A stretch of 64,000 nt of DNA, from the NCBI RefSeq assembly GCF_020552705.1, contig NZ_JAJBZG010000004.1, forward strand, positions 1 to 64,000, given 5' to 3'. A model generated the notes under the pieces. It saw only the letters and a program-made list of their open reading frames with translations. It searched no databases and was not told the origin of the DNA. Shown one piece after another: positions 27,089 to 35,897 of this stretch; positions within the stretch are counted from its first letter, which is position 1, and each line of letters starts with the position of its first letter. Position numbers and translations under genes: made by a program. Origin of the DNA: Christiangramia sediminis. Its GTDB lineage: Bacteria > Bacteroidota > Bacteroidia > Flavobacteriales > Flavobacteriaceae.

Positions 27089-28168
27089 TCATTCTTTATT
27101 TTTAAAAATGGACTGAAAGAATTCAATCACTAATGGTATTGAATTTTTTTCTGAATAATTTTCAATGATCCTTTTTTGAAAATTATTTGCATCTTTTTTC
27201 ATTTCTTCAGGATTGCGCAAATAATAAGTAATACCTGCTGCAAAGGCTTTCGGATTCTCTTGTTCTACAACTATTCCATAGTTCCCAATTACTTCTTTAA
27301 TATCACCAACATTGGTGCAAACCACTGGTAATCCAGCAAGACCATACTCCAGAAGCGCCATAGGCAAACCTTCTGAGCTTGAAGATAACACTCCAATCGA
27401 TGCAGGATGTAACAACGAATTAATATTTTCTTTTTGACCATACATAAAAACGTTATCCTTCAAATTATTATCATCAATAAATTCTAAAAGCTTGGCAGTA
27501 TAATTTTTATCTGAATTATTACCTACAAGATGCAGACTAAGAGAAAATTTTTGATGATCTAAAAGAGAAAAAGCTTTTAGGAGGGTAATATGATCTTTTG
27601 GATGACGAAAATTTGCAACACAAATTATATTAATATCGCTATTACCCCGTAAATTAATATCTATAGAGCTAGTTTCCTCTAACCTTACAAAGTTTTTTAG
27701 TAAAAGCACTTCTTTACAGAGAAGGTTCTTTTTTGTCCATTCGTATAGATCTTGATTGACAACAATTATTCCATTAAAAAATTTAGACGCTATCTTTAGA
27801 AATCCCAAATTTTTATTATTTAGTGCTCTAGCTCCCAAATGATCATGCCATACTAGTTTAGTATTTGGGATCATTATTTTAATAAGAACACCCACAAAAA
27901 AAGAACTACCGTGTGCATGTATTAAATCAATTTTATATAATTTAATATAGTCCTTTAGCTTTAGTATGGCCCTTATGTCAAAAGTACCTTTACGATTAAG
28001 AAAAATATAATTCTCTTTATTTTTTATTTTTTTCTTTAAACTTCCTTCCAGCCTGGTACAACATAAATGGGAATCTACGATTTCTCCTGAAAACGAATTG
28101 GCATAATTTACAGCCATTTGCTCAGCCCCTCCGGGTCTCAATGAATCTATAAGCTGTAATATCCTCAT
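27089..28168 (-). CDS. Glycosyltransferase family 4 (GT-B)
   Basis: 359 residues. Starts MRILQLIDSLRPGGAEQMAV, the classical GT4 opening with the acceptor-side glycine loop. The C-terminal half has IICVANFRHPKDH, LHLVGNNSD, and the donor-binding SSSSEGLPMALLEYGLAGLPVV followed by VGDIKEVIG. Donor sugar unknown. It is separated from the polymerase-like gene by 142 AT-rich bases and follows the next upstream gene by 18 bases. Confidence 0.88.
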   Translation of the reverse strand: MRILQLIDSLRPGGAEQMAVNYANSFSGEIVDSHLCCTRLEGSLKKKIKNKENYIFLNRKGTFDIRAILKLKDYIKLYKIDLIHAHGSSFFVGVLIKIMIPNTKLVWHDHLGARALNNKNLGFLKIASKFFNGIIVVNQDLYEWTKKNLLCKEVLLLKNFVRLEETSSIDINLRGNSDINIICVANFRHPKDHITLLKAFSLLDHQKFSLSLHLVGNNSDKNYTAKLLEFIDDNNLKDNVFMYGQKENINSLLHPASIGVLSSSSEGLPMALLEYGLAGLPVVCTNVGDIKEVIGNYGIVVEQENPKAFAAGITYYLRNPEEMKKDANNFQKRIIENYSEKNSIPLVIEFFQSIFKNKE

Positions 28169-28186
28169 TAATTTAATTATAGTAGC

Positions 28187-29320
28187 CTAGGAATTACTAA
28201 GTAGGATTTTAATTCCATCTTCCAATTTTTCGAGAGTATATTCCTGAGACCATTCCGTCGCTGCTAAAGATTTTTCCCTCATTTCAACAGGATCCTTAAG
28301 AAGGTCTTTTATTTTTTTTAAAGTTTCCTTGGTAAATTCTGATTCAATTACTTCCTCTTTTGATATAAGTAAACCCCGACTTTCACCCCCTAGCATCCAC
28401 GATACACAGCTTACTTCACTTGCTAATGGTATACAACCAAAAAACATTCCTTCTGCCAGAGCTTTCGGCCAGCCTTCACTAATAGAGGGTAATATAGAAA
28501 AATGAGAATTCATATAAGCCTCCTTTAAAATCTGGCTATCGCGGTTACCATGAAGAATGACTGAATTTGTTAAATTATTTTCAGTAATATATGTATCCAT
28601 TTTTTCAAATTCTTGACCCCCTCCGTAAATATCGAGTTTAACAGGAAAGTTATCTTTAAGAAGTTCATGTATGATTTTAACAGCCATCAAAGGTCTTTTT
28701 CCTTGAGAAAGGGTACCGGCAAAAATAAACCTGTAAGGCGGAGAAAAATCTTTATTAATTTCAATTTTTTCGGAATCAGAGTAACTTGCGGTAAAAAAGG
28801 GAATTATATTTTCCCCCTGATTACTCCAATTTCCATATACAAGCACCTTTATATTCCTGGTTAGAAAACTGTTCCCTAAAATCCATTTTTGTAAGTTATA
28901 GCTCCAGGGTTGCTTACTTTTTGGGTCCCAATTCCCTGCATATTTAACTGATTTAGGTTTGCCTGGAAAAAATATCTGTACAATACAAGCTAATAAGCCA
29001 ACATTACCCGGGCAACGTATATGAACATGATCTGCCCAAATAAATGACCGAAAAATCTGTGAAAAAATTATTGGCAATAATAAAAATGATTTACAAATCT
29101 CCCATATATTCTTAAATGAGAAAAAAGGTAACTTAAATAATTTTATAGGTGTGTTAAAATCTGATAACAATATTTTTTCCGGATAAGTAGTAGGAGATGC
29201 TATTGCAACCTGCTCAACATGATCAAACCATAGTTCCATCTCGCGAACGTATGGACCATAAGAGGAGTATTTATTGCCTCTTTTGATTGTAGGAGCATTT
29301 GTAATTGTTAGAAACTTCAA
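28187..29320 (-). CDS. Glycosyltransferase family 4-like protein
   Basis: 377 residues, GT-B fold. Middle segment RFIFAGTLSQGKRPLMAVKI opens the donor half; KLDIYGGGQE and HFSILPSISEGWPKALAEGMFFGCIPLAS carry the family's ExxxxxxxE donor region. The N-terminal half contains DHVHIRCPGNVGLLA and KYAGNWDPKSKQPW. It abuts the acetyltransferase gene (stop and start next to each other), so they are co-translated. The sugar is unknown. Confidence 0.85.
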   Translation of the reverse strand: MKFLTITNAPTIKRGNKYSSYGPYVREMELWFDHVEQVAIASPTTYPEKILLSDFNTPIKLFKLPFFSFKNIWEICKSFLLLPIIFSQIFRSFIWADHVHIRCPGNVGLLACIVQIFFPGKPKSVKYAGNWDPKSKQPWSYNLQKWILGNSFLTRNIKVLVYGNWSNQGENIIPFFTASYSDSEKIEINKDFSPPYRFIFAGTLSQGKRPLMAVKIIHELLKDNFPVKLDIYGGGQEFEKMDTYITENNLTNSVILHGNRDSQILKEAYMNSHFSILPSISEGWPKALAEGMFFGCIPLASEVSCVSWMLGGESRGLLISKEEVIESEFTKETLKKIKDLLKDPVEMREKSLAATEWSQEYTLEKLEDGIKILLSNS

Positions 29321-29869
29321 TTATATATAATCTTGAGATGTTTTATTGCTAATTTTCGATGCAGGAACTCCTAATACCGTCGAATCTTTCGGAACATTTG
29401 TTATAACTAAAGAATTAGCTCCAATTACTGAATTGTCGCCAATTTCAATCGGTCCAGCTATTACAGAATTCACGCCTATATATACATTATTTCCAATCTT
29501 AGGAACTCCTCTATTATTCTTTCTCCCACTAACACCAATGGTCACTCCTTGAGAAACATTACAATTGTCACCGATAATTGCCCGGCTATTTATTATTACA
29601 CCCCCAAAGTGCCCGATATAAAATTCTTTTCCAATTTTAGCTGAATATGGTATAGAAATCCCCGTAAGAATTTCAATTATTTTCTGAAGAAAAACACCGG
29701 CAATTAACAGTATCCGTTTTAGAGGTTTTGGAAGGCTGGATTTAAAAATTCCGTTACTCATTCTATAAATAAAAATTGCCCAAAGACTTTGTTGAGTCAA
29801 TAAAAGAGTTATGGAAGATTTCCCACTATACTCTTTATATTTTTTTAAATCATCTCTAAAGCGCGGCAT
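29321..29869 (-). CDS. Serine acetyltransferase-like hexapeptide acyltransferase
   Basis: 182 residues. The C-terminal two thirds are left-handed beta-helix hexapeptide repeats (NCNVSQGVTIGVSG, NVYIGVNSVIAGPIEIGDNS, ending VLGVPASKIS) with the CysE-like HFGGVIINSRAIIGD. Relatives in polysaccharide loci O-acetylate sugars; in CysE the acceptor is serine. The position amid glycosyltransferases favours sugar acetylation. The N-terminal 60 residues contain a hydrophobic segment. Confidence 0.82.
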   Translation of the reverse strand: MPRFRDDLKKYKEYSGKSSITLLLTQQSLWAIFIYRMSNGIFKSSLPKPLKRILLIAGVFLQKIIEILTGISIPYSAKIGKEFYIGHFGGVIINSRAIIGDNCNVSQGVTIGVSGRKNNRGVPKIGNNVYIGVNSVIAGPIEIGDNSVIGANSLVITNVPKDSTVLGVPASKISNKTSQDYI

Positions 29870-29889
29870 TCAAAACTCAATTTTATATT

Positions 29890-30690
29890 CTACTTATTAC
29901 GCATTAAAATAGTTAAATGCATACAACTAAACATATATGAATCAGAATTTTGAGACCTTTTCCAATCTTCCACATGCCACTTTTTCCCCAGCAAATCTTT
30001 TTTCTTAGAAGATAGGGGTAATAATGAAATCATAAAGAACCATTTTGCTTTGCCTAATACAGCATGTCGCTCTTTGACATCAAATGCCTTAGCATATAAA
30101 TAATAAACTTTTCGGGAAAATGGCCATTCCCATTCTTTGTCACTTTGAAATGGTCTATAAATTCTTCTGATTAATTTTATAGGCAAACTTGTTTCTAAAG
30201 GATCATAACTTATAATCTCTCCCTTAGGTTTCAATTTTAGCTTTAATCTTTCAATTAAAAATTTAGTGTCCTTAAAATGATGTAAAACTCCATATGCATA
30301 TATTAGGTCAAATTCATTTTCCAAAAACTCTTCAGACAAAAAATCTACGGCAATAGCTCGAGCATGGGGAATATTTTCAAGTCTTTTACTGAATTTAGTT
30401 ATAGCAGATTCACTTAGGTCTATTGCTATATATTCTCTGGCATTCTGAGCTAAAAATATTGATAAGGCATTTCCTTCAAAACATCCAAGATCCAGAACTT
30501 TCTTATTTGACAAATCACCAAACCACACTTTATGGAGTTCATATATATCATTTTGGATTCCTATATTTTTTCTGGTTTTATTTAATAAGCCATTTCTGAA
30601 AAAAGACCATACTTTCGTAGGGAGATTCTTCTTTTTGGTTTCGTAAAATTCTTTTTGCTTATCTGTTAAATCTTTCTTTTCGGCCATCAA
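29890..30690 (-). CDS. Class I SAM-dependent methyltransferase
   Basis: 266 residues. SAM-binding motif I KVLDLGCFEGNALSIFLA (near residue 78), acidic loop YIAIDLSES, and motif IV-like FDLIYAYGVLHHFKD. The last third (about 180-266) is family-specific with basic and aromatic residues. Probably methylates a sugar of the lipid-linked glycan or an end group; the target is unknown. First gene of its minus-strand run, after a 400-base gap. Confidence 0.82.
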   Translation of the reverse strand: MMAEKKDLTDKQKEFYETKKKNLPTKVWSFFRNGLLNKTRKNIGIQNDIYELHKVWFGDLSNKKVLDLGCFEGNALSIFLAQNAREYIAIDLSESAITKFSKRLENIPHARAIAVDFLSEEFLENEFDLIYAYGVLHHFKDTKFLIERLKLKLKPKGEIISYDPLETSLPIKLIRRIYRPFQSDKEWEWPFSRKVYYLYAKAFDVKERHAVLGKAKWFFMISLLPLSSKKKDLLGKKWHVEDWKRSQNSDSYMFSCMHLTILMRNK

Positions 30691-31090
30691 ATTGCGTTTC
30701 CAGGTTTATCTAAAAATAATATTGTAATCATTAAGATTATATTCAATAAATGATTTCCAGTTTAATTTTCAATGGCCTCATTTTTATAAAATTGACAGGA
30801 GATTCTTTTCAAATCTATTCTTTTTTACTTAATCAATGATATGCAGTACAATAACTATAGCATTTTTTTTGAAAAGTTAAATATCACTTGCCTCCACTGA
30901 TCTAAGAAATTTTACTTTTGTTAAGTAGATCTTTTCTGTATATATTATTTAAAGGCTTAATTTTCTGAAGTGACGTTTCAACAGATTTAAAACCTATCTA
31001 TCATCCTTTTATTCCAGGAGAAAGAAAAGGATAACTGTTGTTGAACATTATTAAAGTAACACAATATATAGCAGTTAAAGTAAAAATGTT
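30691..31090. other. AT-rich gap without recognisable gene
   Basis: 400 bases. No conserved frame, tRNA or inverted repeat was found. A plus-strand TACTTTTG at 30913-30920 matches the -7 pattern but points into the antisense strand of the next gene and is probably chance. The gap coincides with a change between methyltransferase and GT2 genes and may be a scar of gene exchange. Confidence 0.5.
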
Positions 31091-32107
31091 TTACTGCATT
31101 TTTTCATTTTTCCTTGCAAAAGGTTTTTTAATCATTAAACTCCACCATCCTATAAATCTACCAAAACTCTCAGTTAAAGCTTCCATTCTATTTTTTGTAT
31201 TAAAAATATTACCTAACCTAATCAAAGAAAGTAAAAAAGAGGTGCTATTCCATTTTATTCTTGCTTTTAAGCTGGGATTTGGGTTTTTTACCCTCCAAAC
31301 ATACCAGCCATTTCTTACCACCATTTTTCCATACTTGAATTTATTTGGTCTGCCTGCTACATCATGATGATGTTCTATCCTAGCTGCAGTATTAACATAC
31401 AATTTTCCCATTCGAGAGGTACGTAAAGAAAAATCGGCATCCTCATATAAACCATAACCTTCAAAGTATTTAGAAAACCTAATTTTATCAAAGACTATTC
31501 TTTTGTAAGAGGCTATACCTCCCATAAGCAATTCAACCTCATAAATCTTATCGCTAGGGGGCAAAAAGCCTATTGAATATCCATGAGAAAAATCTGGCAT
31601 AATTCCTGGTTTTTCATCGGGTGCCAAACCAAATTTTCTTCGCAAAGAAAACCGGGCCCCTTCTTCTCTAACCCAGCCGTCAAAAAAATATTCCTTTTCG
31701 CAAGGTGTATAGCTTTCTTCAACTTTTCTCCATCTAGTTTCATTAGATATATAACCAGACACACCCAAAGCTTCGGGAACCTGTCGATACACTTTTAGTA
31801 TTTCCTCGAAGTAATGAGTTGAGACTACTGTATCATCATCCAGAAAAAAAATGATCTCAGATTTTATCGAAGTTTTAGAAATTCCAAAATTCCTTTGCCT
31901 GGTTAATCCCCGGTCTTTTTCTTTTACCTGGTAGTATTTTAAATTCGCATAGGACTGTTCATTAAGTATATTCTTTGTTCTATCATCCTCTGAACCATCA
32001 ATAATTAAAACTTCATTAGGATGCATAGTCTGAATGGACACTGATTCCAATAAATTAATCAAAGAGTGAGGTCTCTGATAAGTACAAATGATAAGACTGA
32101 AATACAT
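31091..32107 (-). CDS. Glycosyltransferase family 2
   Basis: 338 residues, GT-A fold. Starts FSLIICTYQRPHSLINLLES, with the metal-binding DDD in EIIFFLDDDTVVS (near residue 92) and the late acidic motif GLYEDADFSLR (near 225) typical of an inverting GT2 base. The C-terminal region is basic and aromatic, suited to membrane contact. Donor and acceptor unknown. 49 bases separate it from the next upstream gene. Confidence 0.87.
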   Translation of the reverse strand: MYFSLIICTYQRPHSLINLLESVSIQTMHPNEVLIIDGSEDDRTKNILNEQSYANLKYYQVKEKDRGLTRQRNFGISKTSIKSEIIFFLDDDTVVSTHYFEEILKVYRQVPEALGVSGYISNETRWRKVEESYTPCEKEYFFDGWVREEGARFSLRRKFGLAPDEKPGIMPDFSHGYSIGFLPPSDKIYEVELLMGGIASYKRIVFDKIRFSKYFEGYGLYEDADFSLRTSRMGKLYVNTAARIEHHHDVAGRPNKFKYGKMVVRNGWYVWRVKNPNPSLKARIKWNSTSFLLSLIRLGNIFNTKNRMEALTESFGRFIGWWSLMIKKPFARKNEKMQ

Positions 32108-32156
32108 TGAGAAATTCTAAAAATTAATTTTTGTAGGGAATGGTATTCTTTTGAAA

Positions 32157-33695
32157 TTATTCATATCTCACCCCCCTTTTATTAAGGTTCTGTGCATATA
32201 ACATTGAGCGATTGAATTGTAATATCTTAAAGGGCATTTTAAACACCCTTAATAAAAAGCTACGCCGTGGATTTTTGAAAAGATATAAAAAAAAGTATTT
32301 TGATCGATATTCCTTTATCTGACTTGAGTTAAAACGCTTTATTATACCGTAAAGAATTGTAGGACTTGGCACGGGTCTAATATAACGTACCGGCCTGTCT
32401 AATTCCCAGGCCTGTTTATTTCTTTTTTTCCCTAAGAGCTTAGATTGGATTCCCCAATGCCGATAACCACCTGATGGTGGTTTCAGATGCAGATTAGCCG
32501 AAAAAGGATTAAATACTACCATTGCTCCTTCATGGAATAAGGAAAAACCAAAATCGCTATCCTCTCCATAACCGCCATCAAAATTCACATCATTCCCACC
32601 TAGCCTTTCTACCCAGTCCTTTTTAACACATGAATTAGCATTGCTAAAAGTCTGTGCAGCTCCTACCTTCCAACGATTTTCACCTAGACTAATTAAGGCT
32701 TTTTCTAGTTCTTGAAGTCCATCTGTATGCTTATTAGCCATGATATCCAATCCATTGGTAGCGTTTGCCTTGTAGGTTTGAATTAGTTTAATGTGGTTTT
32801 TTGTAAAATCTGTAGGTATTCGTGTATCATCATCAGCAAAAATTATATAATCTCCCTGGCACCTTTGTATAGCTTCATTTCTAGCCTTACAACTACCCTT
32901 ACTTTTTTGCCAAAATATTTTAAGGTCAAAAGAAAATCTATTTTTAGTATAGATATCGTCCTTCCTGTCCTCCTCTGGTGTAGCATCTACAACAATGATT
33001 TCTTTTACAGGGTATTCCTGTTTATCATAGTCATGCAAAAGCTGTAAAGTATAATTCTGCCGTAACATAGTGGGGATTATTACGCTAATTTCAGGCTTAC
33101 CCTCAATTTCTGCTAATTTCCTGGGGGGAACTATTGGAAATACATTATTCAGCGATTCGGCATTCTTTACATTTAGATATGCATTAATCTCTTTGAATGG
33201 ATGTTTTAAACCTTCTTTCAACAACATGTTTAAAGCATGTTCTCTTTTAAAATTCTTTTTAAAGAACATATATCTATCAAAAGCTGAAATTTCTACGAAT
33301 TCGTTATATGCAGGGTAAAGGCCTTTTACATATAATGGAATACCACCTCCATATCGCAGCATTCGAAATCCCATATCTAATGCAGGCATAACCTCTGACC
33401 TATAATTCTCTGGAAACCCGTCAAAAAGCTCCCACACTTCTTTTCTTACTACAAATTGTTTTGGATTTATTCTCCAATTAACTGCGATTTTTAGATGCGT
33501 GATATCATTTAAGAACCACCAAAAAACAGCGATTTGATATACCAGTTCAGGGAAGATGTCTTTAAACCCCTGGTCGAGGGAACTATGCCACAAATCGCCT
33601 GGTCCTTTAGCCAGTTCATCAAGCATTTCTAATTGAGGATCACCACGGTATAGCAGGGTATTTCCGTTACTGGCCTTATATTCCTTAAGATCCAT
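32157..33695 (-). CDS. Glycosyltransferase family 2 with extra N-terminal half-domain
   Basis: 512 residues from ATG 33695 (MDLKEYKASNGN); an upstream start at 33737 would overlap the neighbour by 53 bases instead of 11. Residues about 200-430 form a complete GT2 domain: PEISVIIPTMLRQNY, DYIIFADDDTRIPTDF and YGEDSDFGFSLFHEG. The first 190 residues contain NPKQFVVRKEVWELFDGFPE and ALDMGFRMLRYGGG, which resemble the C-terminal half of a GT2 domain without the nucleotide-binding half. It may be a degenerate second transferase domain or an acceptor-binding module. Confidence 0.8.
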   Translation of the reverse strand: MDLKEYKASNGNTLLYRGDPQLEMLDELAKGPGDLWHSSLDQGFKDIFPELVYQIAVFWWFLNDITHLKIAVNWRINPKQFVVRKEVWELFDGFPENYRSEVMPALDMGFRMLRYGGGIPLYVKGLYPAYNEFVEISAFDRYMFFKKNFKREHALNMLLKEGLKHPFKEINAYLNVKNAESLNNVFPIVPPRKLAEIEGKPEISVIIPTMLRQNYTLQLLHDYDKQEYPVKEIIVVDATPEEDRKDDIYTKNRFSFDLKIFWQKSKGSCKARNEAIQRCQGDYIIFADDDTRIPTDFTKNHIKLIQTYKANATNGLDIMANKHTDGLQELEKALISLGENRWKVGAAQTFSNANSCVKKDWVERLGGNDVNFDGGYGEDSDFGFSLFHEGAMVVFNPFSANLHLKPPSGGYRHWGIQSKLLGKKRNKQAWELDRPVRYIRPVPSPTILYGIIKRFNSSQIKEYRSKYFFLYLFKNPRRSFLLRVFKMPFKILQFNRSMLYAQNLNKRGVRYE

Positions 33696-34830
33696 TACTA
33701 AGTATTTTTTTATAGAATTCAATATTTTGTGAAGCAACCACTTCAGCAGAAAATAATTCTTTAACTCTTTCTCTAGCTGCTTTCCCCATCAATCTGCTCA
33801 AATCTTCATTTTTTAGTAGCTCAAAAATCTTATCTGCATACTTATTATGATCTTTGGGATCTACTGCAAAACCTGTTTCTCCATTGATTATTACTTCTTT
33901 GGCCCATCCAATATCAGAAGTAACAAGTGGTTTTTCCATTGCCATTGCCTCCAGCCAGGTCATGGGTAAGGCTTCTGCAAAACTCGGCAAAACTACTACT
34001 CCGGCGCTATCCACCTGGTTAAGAACATCATGGTAAGATATTTCACCTAAAAATTTTACTTTCGCTATAGCTTCAGGAGAAAGTATTTGTTTAATAATGT
34101 TTATAGTTGAATTCGAGGTTTTTTTATCGACCACATCTTTTCCTGCAAATACCAATTCAGCTTCGGGTATAACTTTATTTACGATATTAAAAATTTCGGC
34201 CAGCTCAATAACTCCCTTTTTCCTAATGATACTTCCAAAATAAAGTATCCTATTTTTTTTAATATCATCAGTTATAGGCTTAAAAAATAGAGTATTAACA
34301 GAGTTCGGAATAACCACTATCTCTTTTTTCAACCTAAAAATTTCTCTGGTTTTCTCTGCTGTAAACTTACTTACAGAGATTAAGTGATCTGCACCCTTTA
34401 GAGCATTTTTTTCAAACCAGAAATTTTTTCTTTTCTGTTCTCTTTGCTCGAGATGACAAAAATAAGCATCGCTACCGTTCATTCTTATAACCAGAGAACA
34501 ACGAATTTTCATAAAGGCCGTAATACCTGTCCAATCTGGAGCTTCGATTGCATCTATCTTCTCAATTGTAATATATTTGTTTAGATAATTCTGAAGAAAT
34601 TTTCTATAAAGGTACCATCCCATCAATCGAAACCTGCGCTGCTTTATTAGATGAAATTTAATTCCATTTTCCTCAAAAACATCATCATCTTCCTGGCCGT
34701 ATATAAACAAAGAAACCCTAACCCCCTTCTTAACCAAAGATTCTACCATATTTTTGATACTTGTTCCTATTCCTGCGGCGGCATTAGTGCGAACGTGGGG
34801 ATATTCTGGAGTGAGAAAGCCTAAATGCAT
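33685..34830 (-). CDS. Glycosyltransferase family 4
   Basis: 381 residues, GT-B fold. LGFLTPEYPHVRTNAAAGIG opens the acceptor half; ISVSKFTAEKTREIF, VVIPNSVNTLFFKP and ILYFGSIIRKKGVIELAEIF mark the donor half; PSFAEALPMTWLEAMAMEKP carries the conserved Glu pair region. It has all segments of an active enzyme. It overlaps its neighbours on both sides by about 10 bases, so three genes are translationally coupled. Confidence 0.9.
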   Translation of the reverse strand: MHLGFLTPEYPHVRTNAAAGIGTSIKNMVESLVKKGVRVSLFIYGQEDDDVFEENGIKFHLIKQRRFRLMGWYLYRKFLQNYLNKYITIEKIDAIEAPDWTGITAFMKIRCSLVIRMNGSDAYFCHLEQREQKRKNFWFEKNALKGADHLISVSKFTAEKTREIFRLKKEIVVIPNSVNTLFFKPITDDIKKNRILYFGSIIRKKGVIELAEIFNIVNKVIPEAELVFAGKDVVDKKTSNSTINIIKQILSPEAIAKVKFLGEISYHDVLNQVDSAGVVVLPSFAEALPMTWLEAMAMEKPLVTSDIGWAKEVIINGETGFAVDPKDHNKYADKIFELLKNEDLSRLMGKAARERVKELFSAEVVASQNIEFYKKILSNGS

Positions 34831-35897
34831 GGAAGCAGTTTTAAGTGATTAGATAACATTTCCTCTAAATTGAATCTCTTTTCTATCAAATTGTGTACTG
34901 GCTGGCTTATCTCTTTTTTTCCTGTCATTATATCCTGTAAAATAACAATTAACTGTTCTGTATTTTTTGGCTCGAATATATAGCCATTCATATTGTCATT
35001 GATGATCTCCAGGTTACCTCCAACCGGAGTGGTAATAACGGGAACATTAGATGCCAGGCTTTCTAGAATAGACAGACTAAAACATTCCATATAGGTGGGT
35101 TGAATTAAAAAGGAATAATTTTGAAATAATTCTGGTAGTCGCGAAGTGCTACCTCGTAGTTCTATTATACCATTTAAGTTATTAAAAACCACCTGTTCTT
35201 TTAGTTCATTTTCTAATGGCCCTTCTCCATATACATCAATTTTCATTTTCTCTTTAATACCGTCAGGCAACCTCCCAACAGCCATAATCAGGTCTGAAAT
35301 ACCTTTTGATTTACGCAAATGTGAGGCGACTATAAACCTTCCATGATTTATCTGTTCCCTTTTTTTATAGCACTTGAAATCTATTCCATTATAAACAACA
35401 CTTGTCTTTTTCATTAAGGCTTTTCCATAATCCTTAATGATGGCATCGGCAGTATATTGGGAGACTCCTGCAAAATGATCTATATAAGAGGCGTAGAGCA
35501 TTCCTCTTACTTTGTTTTTAAGACGTTTTTTTTGGGAGAAACCTTCCAAAGGGCGCGGATTATGATCTACAGCAATAATATATGCTGGTGTTCTTTCTTT
35601 AATCTTTTTAAAGAAGGGCGTACATAATGCAATAAAATGGGTTACTACAACTGAGTAATCTTTTTTCAAGTGTAAATGTTTAGTAAAAAAGCTTTCCAAA
35701 GCTTCGGTTCCCGCTAGACTTACATCTAAGTCTGAATGAAAATCAGGATGATTATTCCCCGCGAAAAACCACTTTACATAACATCCTTTTCTTTTGAGTT
35801 CTTTATCGTAAGCTCTAAAGAACCTGTCCATTCCCCCTATTCGGTCAGGTTTTAATTCATAATTACAAACTACGGCGATATGTTGCTCACTACTCAA
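34821..35897 (-). CDS. Glycosyltransferase family 4
   Basis: 358 residues, GT-B fold. Segments: DRIGGMDRFFRAYDKELKRK near the N-terminus, HFAGVSQYTADAII, VYNGIDFKCYKK, GRFIVASHLRKSKGISDLI, and TYMECFSLSILESLASNVPV with TPVGGNLEII after it. Donor unknown. It overlaps the upstream gene by four bases and the downstream gene by ten. Confidence 0.88.
   Translation of the reverse strand: MSSEQHIAVVCNYELKPDRIGGMDRFFRAYDKELKRKGCYVKWFFAGNNHPDFHSDLDVSLAGTEALESFFTKHLHLKKDYSVVVTHFIALCTPFFKKIKERTPAYIIAVDHNPRPLEGFSQKKRLKNKVRGMLYASYIDHFAGVSQYTADAIIKDYGKALMKKTSVVYNGIDFKCYKKREQINHGRFIVASHLRKSKGISDLIMAVGRLPDGIKEKMKIDVYGEGPLENELKEQVVFNNLNGIIELRGSTSRLPELFQNYSFLIQPTYMECFSLSILESLASNVPVITTPVGGNLEIINDNMNGYIFEPKNTEQLIVILQDIMTGKKEISQPVHNLIEKRFNLEEMLSNHLKLLPCI

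Noticed and set aside
29346-29552. Open frame antisense to the acetyltransferase (also many similar antisense frames in dnaB, accA, recQ and the GT genes)
   Set aside because: They mirror the codon pattern of the real gene on the other strand and lack independent support.
30913-30920. Plus-strand promoter box in the 30.7-31.1 kb gap
   Set aside because: No -33 element or plus-strand gene follows; the match is probably chance in AT-rich DNA.
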